A DNA stretch of 64,000 nt, taken from positions 69,229,968 to 69,293,967 of the forward strand of contig NC_092860.1 of assembly GCF_032062135.1 (NCBI RefSeq), read 5' to 3'. The stretch is from Pyxicephalus adspersus. Its lineage: Eukaryota > Chordata > Amphibia > Anura > Pyxicephalidae. The notes beneath the pieces were generated by a model. That model was not told the DNA's origin, did no database searches, and saw nothing but the letters and a program-made list of their open reading frames with translations. The first letter of the stretch is position 1; the number at the start of each line of letters is the position of its first letter. Made by a program: the position numbers and the translations under genes. Shown piece by piece: positions 12,540 to 23,639 of the stretch.

Positions 12540-13270
12540 TTTCTAAAGCTATCAGGTATTTGGGACATGCATAGGAAGGAGGTCAAGGAGGATCTGCTTC
12601 TTGTAAGAGCAGAAAATTACCTTTCACAGTAGGTAGCTAATACAAAGCATGCATTGCTGTGCAAACTGCCCTCGCACTACTTTGGATCGTAATGTTTGAA
12701 ACATTAAAGGCCAACTTAATCTATCAAAAGCTTTTTTTTAGCGTCTAATCCGAGAACAAATGCTCCTTGATCCATTATGTTTATTACAGCAATAGGGGAG
12801 ATGTTTTTAGCCTAATCCCCAGAAATAATTGAGGGCAATAAGCGTATGACTAATATCCTAGTAAACAACTTTAAGTCTGAGTTAAGAAGAGCAATTTGGC
12901 AGTAGTTTGCTGGATCTGCAGGCAGGAAAGGAGCATGAAGTCACAGCAGAGAATAACATAACTATGAGGTAGAGTATATATATATGGATGGAGTCCACAT
13001 GGTCGTGGAATAGTACATATATTGGCCCTCGGGGTCTACAATGGATTGTGACAGTACAAAGGGGACCCCTGAGCATAATAAGATAGCCACCCCTAGAGAT
13101 TTTTTGCTATCAGTAGAAGTTGCGTTCACAGTGGGGTAGCATCTAGCAAAGCTATAAGAAGTAGGATGCCAGGTGGGTCTCCTGGAGGAAGGCAATGTTA
13201 GCTCGGTGATGCCAAAGTTTAGAGAGGGAGGAACATTAGAAAATCATGAAGATCATGAAGATCATTGAAC
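12540..13270 (-). pseudogene. L1 ORF2 endonuclease and early RT relic
   Basis: The minus strand near 13250-12960 encodes endonuclease-like text: an ELTLPSSRRPTWHP segment in place of the usual IAFLQETHL, then KSLGVAILL, the G-V-A-I-L motif of L1 endonucleases, then VDPEGQYM for V-x-D-P-x-G-R-Y. From about 12890 to 12700 come remnants of the RT start, including LKLFTRIL and LDAKKAFDRLSWP-like pieces spread over frames. The YADD box and the C-terminal half were not found. The copy cannot code for a working protein. Confidence 0.55.
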
Positions 13271-13799
13271 TGTAGAGAAAAGGAAAAAAGAATAGAAAGG
13301 AGTGGGAAGATCAGAACATTGAAGTACTACAATAGAAAGCATTCCAAACAGGGTATTTTAACAACAGTCGGTAAAAGCATCTGCTACACCCAATGGCTTC
13401 AAAAGAACGCAGAAAGACCCTTGTACTGAACCAAAGGGGATGCTGCAGAGCCAACCGGGTTTTTGTTGACCAGCCCAGCTACTACGCTTACCCCCAATAT
13501 CAAACCGCATAAACCTCTGAATGTACAATTCTGTATTAGTATTGCTCATAAGAGTGGAAAACTGAGAATAGCTGAGCATAAACCCAAACCTTCCCCATCA
13601 GGGAAAACCTTGTGAAGCTACAGCTGGCTTCAGCGCTGATTATACATGAAAGAAGTCAAGCAGTCCCCACATGTATCCAAACCACAGTACTAAACACAAA
13701 ACCCATAAAAAAGGCCACAGTCACCAGTTGACCATCTGGTTGATAAGATGTAATATCCAATAGGAGAAGAGTCTCTAGGACAAAGGACTTGAACGCGGT

Positions 13800-14834
13800 G
13801 TGGGCCTACGTTTTGCAGCTTGTTGCCAAGGTTTTGGTACTGGGGTGGTTGTCAGTAGGGGGTTCTAACCCTGAATAACTGGACAGGTTATCCGGAGCTT
13901 CTGGCAAAAGATTTGAAGATCCTCTGGATATTTCCGAACTGTAGATCCGCTATTCTTCTGAGCTGTAAGACTAGAAAGGAATGCCCCACTGCTAGGGAAT
14001 GGAGTTGCCATGAATGAAGGTGGGTAGTGCCTGAAGAATGCAGCCCTGTTGTGCAGTGATCCAGGCAAGGTCCAGGAATAGTCAAAGCGTAGAGCCATCA
14101 AATTTAATAGACCGCATATTTCTTGCCGTGAACGTAAACTACTCTCTGGTGGCAAAGCAGTGGAACTTGCAGATTACAACTGAAAGCCTGGAAAGGGGGC
14201 CAGGTGGCCTGAGATCTCTGTGAGCAAAATCCAGGATAAAGGGATTAGATGTTGGGCATCCCAGAATATTATTAAATATAGCTTGTAGGACAGCTGTAAG
14301 GTCTGCTGCCAAAGTTGCTTCTAAGAGGCCACGTACCCTGAAATCTTCCTGGATAACGTAATTCTCTGTTTAAAGATTTTTGAGTATAAATGTGGTTATC
14401 CAGCAGGGATACGATCGATTTAGTGGCCTGTAAATCCTCATCCACCGAATGCACTCTTTCTGCCAAGGCACAAAGGTCACCTCATAAACACATCTCTGTT
14501 CTACAAGCCTCTTTTTAACTTCAGGGATTTTCTGGTAGTATTCCTGTCAAGGCTTAGGTAGTGCTGCAGGCGGGGGAGAGTGCACAATAGTAGGCATCAA
14601 ATCTCTTGTGGTGTGGTCCGCCATCAGGAGGTGCCAGAAAGAAGGGGAGCACAGTGGCTGGAGAGATGGTGAGAAGGTGAGAGGTTGTTAGCTAAGTCAT
14701 GGCGTACCTGAAGGTTGGGGCCTGTTACTTGAGGTGGTATTTGAGGTGTATCAATCACTCCAGAGTGTGCTGCCTCACTGAATATGGCTCCACCGCTGCT
14801 GAGTTGGTTAGTGGCTTTCTTGCTGCCCGCCATA
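13800..14834 (-). pseudogene. L1/Tx1-type ORF1 relic
   Basis: The minus strand holds an ORF1 (transposase_22-like RNA-binding protein) in several frames. MAGSKKATNQL at 14833 is a likely start. SVDEDLQATKSIVSLLD near 14450 is the coiled-coil end, followed by ADLTAVLQAIFNNILG and DFAHRDLRPPGPLSRL (the H-R-A-L region). IKFDGSTL and TAQKNSG with EDLQIFCQKL near 13920-13880 are the C-terminal domain. In L1 elements this protein coats the RNA. The order and spacing are intact enough to be confident, but at least three frameshifts and several stops break it. Confidence 0.65.
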
Positions 14835-15479
14835 TTCCGTGACTGAATGGTTTACAATGATAAGGAATCTAGTAAGTCCTCTGCTGAAGAATCACACTAT
14901 TTCCTACCCTAGACTTTTGAAGTTGAAGTGCCTCAGTGTGAGGGATTATGGCCCCTTTGGAGGGTAGTGTTTTATTCGTCCTCCATGATCCCTGGAGTAT
15001 CCTGAGGTGGTGATAATGGGGGCACCCTTGTATCCATGTACCTTGGGTCAGAAGATGCTACTAAAGTTGAGATCTGCGGGGAGGGTAAGGCTATCTGTGC
15101 AGCCACGTTGCCTGCTGCTGCTGCGGGTGTAATCTTTGAAGACCGGCTTTCCATCACTCAGCCAAGCTGAAGGAAAGCTGGGACTGTAGATTGCTGCTGT
15201 GTTTGCTTCAATCCATGGGTCCCCAAGGCTCTGGGATCCCACTGGTGTTTTTGTTTCTCCACAATAAGGCTGACAAGAGGTGTTATCAAAGCCAGAGTGC
15301 GGACCACTGCTGGAGCTTGACTAACATGCATCTGCAGTCAGCGCCATGCAACCACGTCTCCTGAGCCTGATCTCTAACAATCCCTCCTCTTCTTAAGCAG
15401 AAGATGGCCACACAGCATCTCTGTATCTACTCTTGATCAAAGCTAAGTGATCCATCCATAGATGTTTGGCAGGAAATAC

Positions 15480-16950
15480 CACCTTCCTCAAGGGACTACA
15501 CATTCTGGATTTTGAGATCACAGATTGAATCTCGTAGGACTGAGATATATTTTAGTCTGACCACTGAAGCTGAACAGTTTTTTAGGTGGGTTTTTCCTCT
15601 GGAGTAATAACCCTGCCAGACTATTAGACAACAAATGAAACTCCAGGCTCTACCCATATTAAAATGTGTGATAGGAGAGTCATTCAAAATCCAAATTTTT
15701 TTATATCGGAATTTAGAAATTTTTACAGCAAGTTAAATGAATATTCTTCAGCACCTTTGGGTCGGGCAGCAGACACCTTCTTTGAAACTATCTCATTTTC
15801 ATGCCTCAAAAAATGCTGTAGAAACAGCTAGAAATTCCAAATACAGCTGGAGAAATACCCCAAATTTCTTAAGACTGAGCCCCCAGCCAGAACGATTCTC
15901 AAACACCTACTTTAAGCAGTTTGGCCCCCAATTAGCTCCACATCTGGTGGCATTCATTAAATATCCAAGTGAAATTAAATCTGTACCAGGTGAAGCCAAT
16001 CTGTCCCACATCAGTGTGATCCCCAAGCAGGGTAAAGACCACAGTTTTGTGGCCTGTTATTGAATAGGGGGTCAATATTCCTAAAATATATAAGCATTCA
16101 ATCGACTGCTACCTATTGTGGCCACTACAAAGGTAACTATCTTCCCTTGTTCAAATATGTTCATGCAGATTTATCACAGTGTGCCTCTTCCCTCCCCTCT
16201 TGGGTAGGTAGGATAGCCATAGTCAAGATTAATGTACTTCCCAGGGTCTTCTACCTATTTTGCATTTTCCCTACTTTGATTCCTAAACATGATCTCCAGC
16301 TTCTTCAAGATAGAGTCATTAGATTCATCTGGGGTAAAAGAAGAAGAAGAATTTAAAAAACGATCATGCTTACCACAAGGTCTAGGGGATTGAGTGTTTC
16401 TTGCTTCCAAATTTACCACTATGCATCTCAAGTAGTCCAACTTTCTCAGAGCATGCTACCTTGTAGTCGTCTTCAGTGGGTAATGATCAAGGCGGGATCG
16501 GGGTAATGATCAAGGTGTGGCGATAAATAAGACAAAACTGGCAATTTCTTTTCCTCATTTACCCCTCTATCCACTTTGGGGTGACCCAGAATTTTCCCCA
16601 GGGATAGTTCAGCGTAGCTCTAAGTGGTGGACAAACAAGGGTTACTAATGAGGTATTGGGAGCAATTGGCTCATTTAACCTTCCTGTGTGGCAGTACTTT
16701 TGCCTAATAATTAGGGGCTCAGCCTGTAGTATCTTGCATGATTTGTACTTGCAGTAATTAGCACACAGACTGTCTGAATAACCAGCAGCAATGTCAGAGG
16801 TGTTTTTTGAACAAAAAGGCAGTTTAGGCATTACCAGTCTATCTGCAAGGCTGAGGGGAAATCAGTGCGTGGCACATTTTAAGACAATACCCCCCAGCTG
16901 AGCAAAGGAACACTTGTTTCTTTACTCAGTTTCTGCCTATGCAAAATCCC
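15480..16950 (+). pseudogene. L1/Tx1-type ORF2 RT and thumb relic
   Basis: The plus strand carries FGPQLAPHLVAF and VIPKQGKDHSF, the segment before the Y-R-P-I-S-L-L RT block. After an internal deletion near 16065 it picks up the thumb: SLPSWVGRIAIVKINVLPRV and RFIWGKRRRRI. Sequence to about 16950 continues with weak C-terminal resemblance. The catalytic RT core lies in the deleted part. It may be the downstream half of the element whose ORF1 lies at 10700-11268. Confidence 0.65.
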
Positions 16951-16994
16951 AGCAACAAGTGGAAGTTTGAGGGAGAGAATACAGGCATGGTACT

Positions 16995-17335
16995 CATGTA
17001 AGTGAACTGGAGGTCTTTGGGAGGGGTGTCTGTCACTGGAGGGGGGTCTGTACTGGGGCCTGTGACTGTCAGTCCCCACTGAGATCTGTTACTGGGGATT
17101 TGCACTGAAGTTTGCACTGGGGGTCTGTTACTGGGGTCTACACTGAGGTTTGTCACTGGGGGTCTGTACTGAGGCCATCTGCACTGGTTATCTATACTAA
17201 GGCCTACACTGGTGGTCCATGCTGAGGTCTGTCCCTAGGTGTTTGCACTGATGTTTGTACTAGGGGTCTGTACTGGGCATTTGTTACTGGGGTCTCCATT
17301 GGGTGTCTGTTACTGGGAACAACATGTTACTGGGA
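16995..17335. repeat. Short-period imperfect tandem repeat (GTCTGTTACTGGGG-like)
   Basis: A degenerate unit of roughly 15-30 bp built around GGGTCTGT(T/C)ACTGGGG is repeated about 18 times. It is a minisatellite; open frames in it reflect the period. Confidence 0.8.
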
Positions 17336-17339
17336 ACAA

Positions 17340-18285
17340 TCTGGGCAAAAGCAGGGCGTGGAAAACAAGGGCTTGAATTACATTTGTGATACAGTGCTGG
17401 ACATACAATCTTTATTTTCTAGGCTGTTAGCTTTGACTTTATCTTTAGGTTGCTGAGGCTAAAGTTGATTGGAGTGGGATAAGGAGTATGCTGCTTATAG
17501 GGGATATACTTTAAAGTTATTCCAGAAGTGATCATCTAAATCTATATCCTCTAAAAAAAAATAAAAAATATATAGCATTTTCTGTACACAGTTCTCTGCA
17601 TGTAAATTGGGGGAGGAGTACACTTTATTTCACCTGAGGTTGTTCACAGTGTGTGTATATATGGGGGGGGGGTCACCCCTACTCCTATTCTTGCAGTTGG
17701 CTCTATACACATTATGTGATGACCTAAAGCAAAGATTGGTGTTCTCTAACACAGAACAAATATTTTTTATAGTGGGTACAAAAAAATCTTACTTTTAGCA
17801 ATCAATACAGGTTTTTCAGTCAGTGGTACTATGGCCAACAGAGACAGCAGCTGCTGTTATTTATTTATTATTAAAAATGATGCCCAATACAAGAAGAAAG
17901 TCATCTTGTACTGTCAGTTTCTTTTTATAAAACAGAAAATTTTATGGCATGACGATTTGCTTCTGCAGGATTTAGAAAAATTACTACTAACCATAGAATA
18001 TGGTAAAAAAAAGAGATTGATAGCATTTGATAGAGCATATCAATTAAAAAGCGAAGATCTACTGAAGTAGTAAAAGAATATGGATCAATTTATTTTTTCA
18101 TTTAGTTATTCAGTGGCAGACCTAAAAATTTGATATACTGTACAACAGAACTGTTACATAGTCCAGCAAGATAAAGGCAGGTTATGAGTATGCATTTAAT
18201 GTGTCTTTACATAATACTCATAAAGATACTCATATATGGCTGACTTTTTTTGGTGTAGGCTTTGAAGCAAGCATAGAGTAGGATC
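17340..18285. other. AT-rich stretch, no confident gene
   Basis: A 79-codon frame at 17831-18070 (MANRDSSCCYLF start, DLEKLLLTIEYGKKKR in the middle) is the longest. I do not recognise it. A pyrimidine-rich TTGCTTCTGCAG at about 17959-17970 could act as a splice acceptor in front of its second half, but no matching donor or family supports an exon. Confidence 0.2.
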
Positions 18286-18289
18286 CTAG

Positions 18290-18770
18290 CATGTGGGAAT
18301 GTCACTTATCAGTTGGTAAAGGAAGAGTCTGGGCCTTTTTGCCAACTTGTCTGAGTAGGATGCTGCTCATACTGATCTCTGTGGTACTTTTGCAAAGAAC
18401 ACAACTTTTGACTGGTACTGTTTCTGTGGCTTATGTATTGCAGAAAATATGTCTGGCAGTCCCAATAATACTGTCTACAGCATTGAAAAAAGCCCACACC
18501 GCAAATCTTCCTTTGGTAAAAGTAGCATTACCAGTAGGGCACTTCTGTCAGTATTTAAATGGCTGAATCCTGATGTTTTCTGCAAGGTGTCAATGTCCCT
18601 GAACAACATTCTTCCTCCCTGTTTTTCAGTGTCTCCCTCTAAACGTTTCTCCTCCAGCTCTATGACACCAACATGTGGACTACTTCATTTGCCACCCCCC
18701 TTAGTCACTGCAGCCTGGTTCACAGTAAGCTCCAACTGCTGTAATGGAATTGTATTTTGATGCTCCCTGT
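18290..18770. other. Unassigned coding-like block, open on both strands
   Basis: On the plus strand a TTGCAG acceptor-like site at about 18438-18443 precedes an ATG frame of 103 codons (MSGSPNNTVYSIEKSPHRKS), and a CA|GTAAGC donor-like site lies near 18725. On the minus strand a longer frame with occasional stops reads protein-like text (VIELEEKRLEGDTEKQGGR near 18665). I cannot identify either one. It may be an exon, a processed pseudogene or a transposon ORF scrap. Confidence 0.2.
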
Positions 18771-20143
18771 CTTATGAATCCCATCTATGTGGCTGAACCA
18801 CCCTCTCTCTCTGGTCGTTCAGCTGTCTTTCTTATTATGAGAAAGTTTCAAAATAGTGTAGTGTATTCAAACCATTCTTTTGACTTCATTTAGTAAACTT
18901 GTAGGGCCATGCAGGGGGTTAGCAAAGGAGGAAGAAAGGGCACATTAACAACACTGCCAGCAACTAGCAGTCTTGCACTTGGAACAAGGACAATTTTCGC
19001 AGCCATTCAACTACCTCCTTTGTTGGATATTTGTTGGAAAAAGAAAGGCAGACCACCATTTGTCCTACAGGGACTTCTTACCCATTACTTTCTGCCAAAC
19101 AAATACCCTAGCCAGACAAAATAAAATTGAAAAATATTGTACCCCACAAATGCAAATCCTTAAACACTAACCTACAAAACAAACCCAAGTAAAGTTTTTA
19201 ATTTACTAGCAGAAGGGGCACATCATTTAAAAAACAATTGCAGTTGTTGCAGATATTCAGAAAACTGTTTGGTCTACTGACTGGTGAACAAAGTGTAGTA
19301 CACAAAGATATGTAGCCTACCTCTGCAGTCCACAGTGCAGTCAGCACATTACATCAGGGTACCCCTCCCTACACCGATTGTGCTTTTATAGTGGTGGGAC
19401 TTTCACAACTATTTAACAACTATCTCAAATCTGCAGGATTTACTGCAAATCTGAATACTAACCACATACCTGTTAAAATGAATGTACATTAGCAACCAAT
19501 CAAGGCCAATGCAGCAGTTCTACCATTGGCTGGTGGTTGGTAGGAGACGAATCTGCCCCTAACAATGACAATTCACAAAGTGAATGAAAAAGTGAACAAG
19601 ATGACAAAGTTGTGGATGGCAAGGATGAAAAACGATTTGAGGTTCACCATTTGCAAATTTCTGCAAAAGTATGTGAATTTACAAACTGTAAAGGTCTTAA
19701 AGTGCAATGTAAATGTAGATTCATTGCTGTCCACAACTGGCATTGTGGATAGCAAAGCAATAAATCCTAGAAAGAAAGTCTAGCAAACAGATACTTGAAT
19801 GAGCAAACAAGCCCATTTACATCTAGTTTCAATAACTTAAATCAGTTTAAATTAGTAGTATTTACAACAAATATTCAGTTAGCATTGAAGTTACAGATTT
19901 CAATATTTTTTCAATATATATTCAACAATTCAGCTAAATTGCATACATACATACATATATTTGCATACATATATTGAACCATCACTTTAAATAATACTTT
20001 TTATAATGTCATGAAATTTTAAAACATGCAGTTTACCTATATATTTATTTAGTATATTTTTGTTCTTTTGTATTACTAATTTGATCAATCATGAATAAAA
20101 TGTATAAACACACAGCAGAATATTTATATAGTGTACCTTAAAG

Positions 20144-20206
<63 letters not shown>

Positions 20207-21118
20207 ATAAAAAAAAATATATATATATATATATGTATATCAATAAATATGTCTATTTAGTGTTGCAACCACTGCCACTCCCAACCACTTTGCTCTTTTT
20301 TTGGATTGTATAGTACATCACTTGTTAGCTACATAGCAAACCTATGGTAAAACAAATAAAAAAATATAACTTTTGAATAAAGTTGAATCAAACATATGTA
20401 CAGACATACATTTTACTAATGCTTTTCATGGCTAAAGATGATTTGTTTGTTAGCTAAACTGTAACAAAAAAGAACTTTGTACTTGCCTTAGATTATTACG
20501 TCCTTTCAGTCCCGTTCAACAACAGTGGGAGTTTCCTTTGTCTACAGTCTCAACTATTTCAAATTGCTGGCAGGATGACTATTTTACTTTTATTCTGGAA
20601 ATGAAAATGGGTGTCTCTGTGCTTGTGTCTGTGCCTGCTAAATATAATGCAACATTTTTTTCCCCTTCATTCTCAGAATGAGACAGCAAAACATATTGTA
20701 GTTCCTACTAGCTAATCTAATACATTCCAGAAAAGAAGCTTGTTTGTGAAGTCAGCATGGGAAAACAATTACAGTCTGGTGGACAGTGCAGGAGAAATTG
20801 CGAAATAAGGAGAATGTTTTTATGCTAGGAAGCAGGAGGGAGTCTCAGAAGGCAGTATATCCACAGATGGTCATGTCTAGCATCTATGTCAATACGTCAT
20901 TTTTTGTTGTACTTTTCATGATTTGACTGTTTAGTTTTTTAATATAAGGACATTGCAATGCTATTAGTCATTTTAACCACTGTGTATGGTAAATATTTGT
21001 AGCATAATTTCATCATTATATAGAATTTGTTCTCCATTAAATCAACCTAGTCTAAAGAAAAAAAAATACTTATTTTTCTATATTTTTGGGATTAATTGAT
21101 TTTTTATTTACATTTATT
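18771..21118. other. AT-rich DNA with simple repeats, no recognisable gene
   Basis: Only short open frames (at most about 72 codons) occur, none recognisable. The stretch includes the (TA)n tract at 20148-20240. Confidence 0.45.
20148..20240. repeat. (TA)n microsatellite, interrupted
   Basis: About 27 TA units, an AATAAAATAAAAAAAAA interruption, then about ten further TA units. Confidence 0.9.
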
Positions 21119-21296
21119 TTAACCACCTGAGCGTTACACTGAGGTCTAGATTTCTGTACCAAAAGTGATCCACTGTTTTTCATGAATTTTTTTTTTTAAA
21201 TTGTAGACCTGTAACTTACAGAAATATGTCCGAACAGGGGTTCTAGTAGATAATATGAATATAAAAAATGTATTTACTTTTATTTATTTTTTTTTT

Positions 21297-21722
21297 TTTT
21301 TTGTATTGGATTGGATACAGGAGTTTGTATTCAATCCAATACAAAATGACAGTTTGAATTTACCAGTTATGTACTTTGTATTAATTTTATATTATTTTGT
21401 ATTGGACTGGATACGCAAGTTTGTATCCAATCAAATACAAAAGATAAATTTGAATTTCCAAGTTATTTACTTTTTTTTTATTTTTTGTATTGGATTGGAT
21501 ACGCAAGTTTGTATCCAATCAAATACAAAAGATAAATTTGAATTTCCAAGTTATTTACTTTTATTTTATTTTTTTTTATTTTTTGTATTGGATTGGATAC
21601 TGGAGTTTGTATTCAATCCAATACAAAATGACAATTTGAATTTACCAGTTATGTACTATGTAATTATTTGAATTATTTTGTATTGGATTGAATACAGGAG
21701 TTTGTATTGAATCCAATACAAA
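21297..21722. repeat. Five tandem copies of a ~95-bp unit, each with a ~44-bp palindrome
   Basis: Copies start near 21297, 21393, 21484, 21582 and 21676. Each contains TTGTATTGGATTGGATAC, a short loop, and its near-complement GTATTCAATCCAATACAA, followed by an AT-rich spacer with TTTGAATTT(A/C)C. A 138-codon open frame across it is a product of the periodicity. Transcripts of this block could fold into five successive hairpins. Confidence 0.9.
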
Positions 21723-21992
21723 ATGAATGAATGAGTTTCTTTTTGAATTTCCCGCACACGCGCCAACGTCATCACGCACGCAGGGAGAAGCCGTCCGTTT
21801 TTTTTTTCTCCGCCGGACGGCTTATCCCTGCAGAGATCATCCGGCGCTGGACGAAGACGGACGTCCACCAGCAGCGGAACACAAGATACCGGCCGGCATC
21901 TTACTGGTCCCGCTGGCACCCGACGCTGGAGAAGGAGATCGACGGACGACGATGGACGGAGGACGACGCTGGAATAGGAAAACGACGCTGGA

Positions 21993-22048
21993 ATCCTTAC
22001 CTCCATGGTCCCGCTGGATGTGCACAGCGGGACCATGGAGGTAAGGAT
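21993..22048. repeat. Perfect 24-bp-arm hairpin
   Basis: The arms at 21993-22016 and 22025-22048 are exact reverse complements around an 8-base loop (GATGTGCA). The stem includes CCATGGTCCCGCTG. It lies in the GC-rich part of the TTAA MITE. Confidence 0.9.
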
Positions 22049-22129
22049 GTGACAAAATTACGGGGTTAACCATCCTAGCCATTTTTTTTTTGCCCGACCT
22101 TCGTACGGGCATACCGGCAAGGTGGTTAA

Positions 22130-23585
22130 TATGATTTATATTTATACCAGATATATTGGTACCTCTAAAGCCCATTTTTTCAATTCAGCAATACATAAGT
22201 TCAGTAATGGAAGCCAATATGAGATATACATTACATTTAAATGCAATTAGTATAATGTACATTATATATAAAGGCAACTAAACTGTTGAAGCTCGCTAAA
22301 AGGAAGAAAAATAATTTTAGTCGTTGATTTTTCATGGTTTAATTGAAATAGAAAAATGTCAGGTCACCAACCTAGCTCTGTTGTAACAACTGCATATTTA
22401 GGTTAAAGAAAATGTAAGGCCTGGCTGGCTGCCAAGCAATATGGTCACTCATCAAGCTGAATCCAGCGACTATGTGGATCTCTATACAAAATGAAGCGTG
22501 GATTACCCCAATGTTGGCTTTTTCCTGACAGATCTGGGCATGGGATGGAAACAGAAAGAAAAGACAAAGTTGCAGAAATGAATATATTTATTCTACTCAA
22601 GAAGGGAGAATGGGGAAGCCATAGCAGTAAGAGTCAGCTCCAGCAGGAGAGCAGAGGTGATCCCTCCTATACATCACCTCAATCTGCTTGAGGATCAGAG
22701 GGGAAGATGAACTCCCCCAGCCATAACTGCTGCTATTCCTATGCGTTCTAATGTATATGGAAGTGACTGTTCTAATCTGCAAATTCTGCACCCAGAAAAA
22801 CCCAGTATCTTTTTGCAAAGGAGATTCAAATCATGAGGTAGGGCAGCATAGGGGCTCCCTAACAATGTCTGAGAGAGCTGCACCTTTCCAACAATTCCAA
22901 AAACTCTCCAGTCTTGGACACCACATTTAAACATATGCTGAACCCTGTTGGATATCCCTCCATTCTGATTTCTCAGCAATGTTCTTGCAATTAAATCTAA
23001 TATTTCTGAAATGGGGGCAGATTGGATCACATAGAGTACAAAATGGAAGAATTTGCAAGTGTTCATATTGATCTAGTGGACTTCCACAACTTTCTAGAGA
23101 AACCCACTTAGGTAAATCTCAAGCTGGCTGACCTGGAGTATAGATCCAGGAGGAACAAACTGAGTGGTGGAATTGATGACTCAAGCAAACCTCTTGTCTT
23201 CTTTTGAAACAATTACTACCATATTAGTTACCAGATCCTTCTATGATTGAGCTCTTAATGGACATTGCACATGGAGTATCCAGGGTCCTTTTATTTAATA
23301 GAGAAAGAATGTTATTAGGATGACTTGTATGGGATTATTTTTCTTAATTAAAGGTTACATTAGATGTAATGTTTGCCAAGCCTAAAAATTTTATAAATAT
23401 CAAAAAGGAAGAAGAGAAGGGAAAGATAGGCTTTTAAGGCATATGTGAAAGATATATTTGTATTTAATATTTTTAGTCTAGGTAGTCCTATTTCCAACAT
23501 AACACTCCTAGTCTATATGTGAGAATGCAACATAGCAAAAAACGTTGACAAAACAAAAATATATATATCTCTCAAAGTATTAGGC
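22130..23585. other. No recognisable gene
   Basis: A 123-codon minus-strand frame at 22695-23066 (MNTCKFFHFVLYVIQS start) is the longest. It resembles no family I can name and could be decayed repeat DNA. The rest is AT-rich. Confidence 0.3.
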
Positions 23586-23599
23586 TTACGTCATGGCCC

Positions 23600-23629
23600 G
23601 ACTCGTTTCGACAGATTGGCTTCTTCAGG
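23600..23629 (-). ncRNA. Hammerhead-ribozyme-like core motif
   Basis: On the minus strand the order is CTGAAGA (fits the CUGANGA core), a short stem-loop-like stretch, CGAAAC (fits GAAA), then GAGTC, whose GTC could be the cleavage triplet. A related but mutated motif flanks the Penelope-like element at 42589-42629. Stem II is imperfect, so activity is doubtful. It may mark a fragment of a Penelope-like element end. Confidence 0.35.
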
Positions 23630-23639
23630 GAATTATTGA

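Larger units (their letters stand above)
11269..15440 (-). mobile_element. Decayed L1/Tx1-type LINE on the minus strand
   Basis: Read on the minus strand, the parts come in LINE order: ORF1 (about 14830-13800), endonuclease (about 13270-12950), a short RT part (about 12900-12540), then a 3' region ending at about 11269. The 3' end carries CTTTAATAAAAATG on the minus strand, a polyadenylation-like ending. ORF2 is heavily deleted after the early RT motifs, and a (TA)n tract lies in the 3' half. The element sits between an ORF1 relic (10700-11268) and an RT relic (from 15480), both on the plus strand, and so looks nested in an older L1. Confidence 0.6.
21119..22129. mobile_element. TTAA-flanked MITE with internal palindrome array
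   Basis: The left end reads TTAACCACCTGAGCG and the reverse complement of the right end TTAACCACCTTGCCGG. Together they make a 10-bp terminal inverted repeat with TTAA duplications, as in piggyBac-like or Kolobok-like elements. The body contains five tandem palindromes (21297-21722), then a GC-rich segment (about 21745-22060) ending in a 24-bp-arm hairpin. No transposase is encoded; long frames are by-products of the repeat array and the GC-rich segment. A related element sits at 62699-63328. Confidence 0.7.

Noticed and set aside
16879..17156. Proline/threonine-rich minus-strand frames
   Set aside because: They come from the GTCTGTTACTGGGG minisatellite and carry no independent gene signal.
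21255..21671. 138-codon plus-strand open frame
   Set aside because: It is produced by the tandem palindrome units whose length keeps the frame open; the protein is the same phrase (VLDWI...NPIQ) repeated.
21656..22175. Several overlapping 105-126-codon frames on both strands
   Set aside because: They are caused by the GC-rich part and hairpin of the TTAA MITE; no protein family is recognisable.
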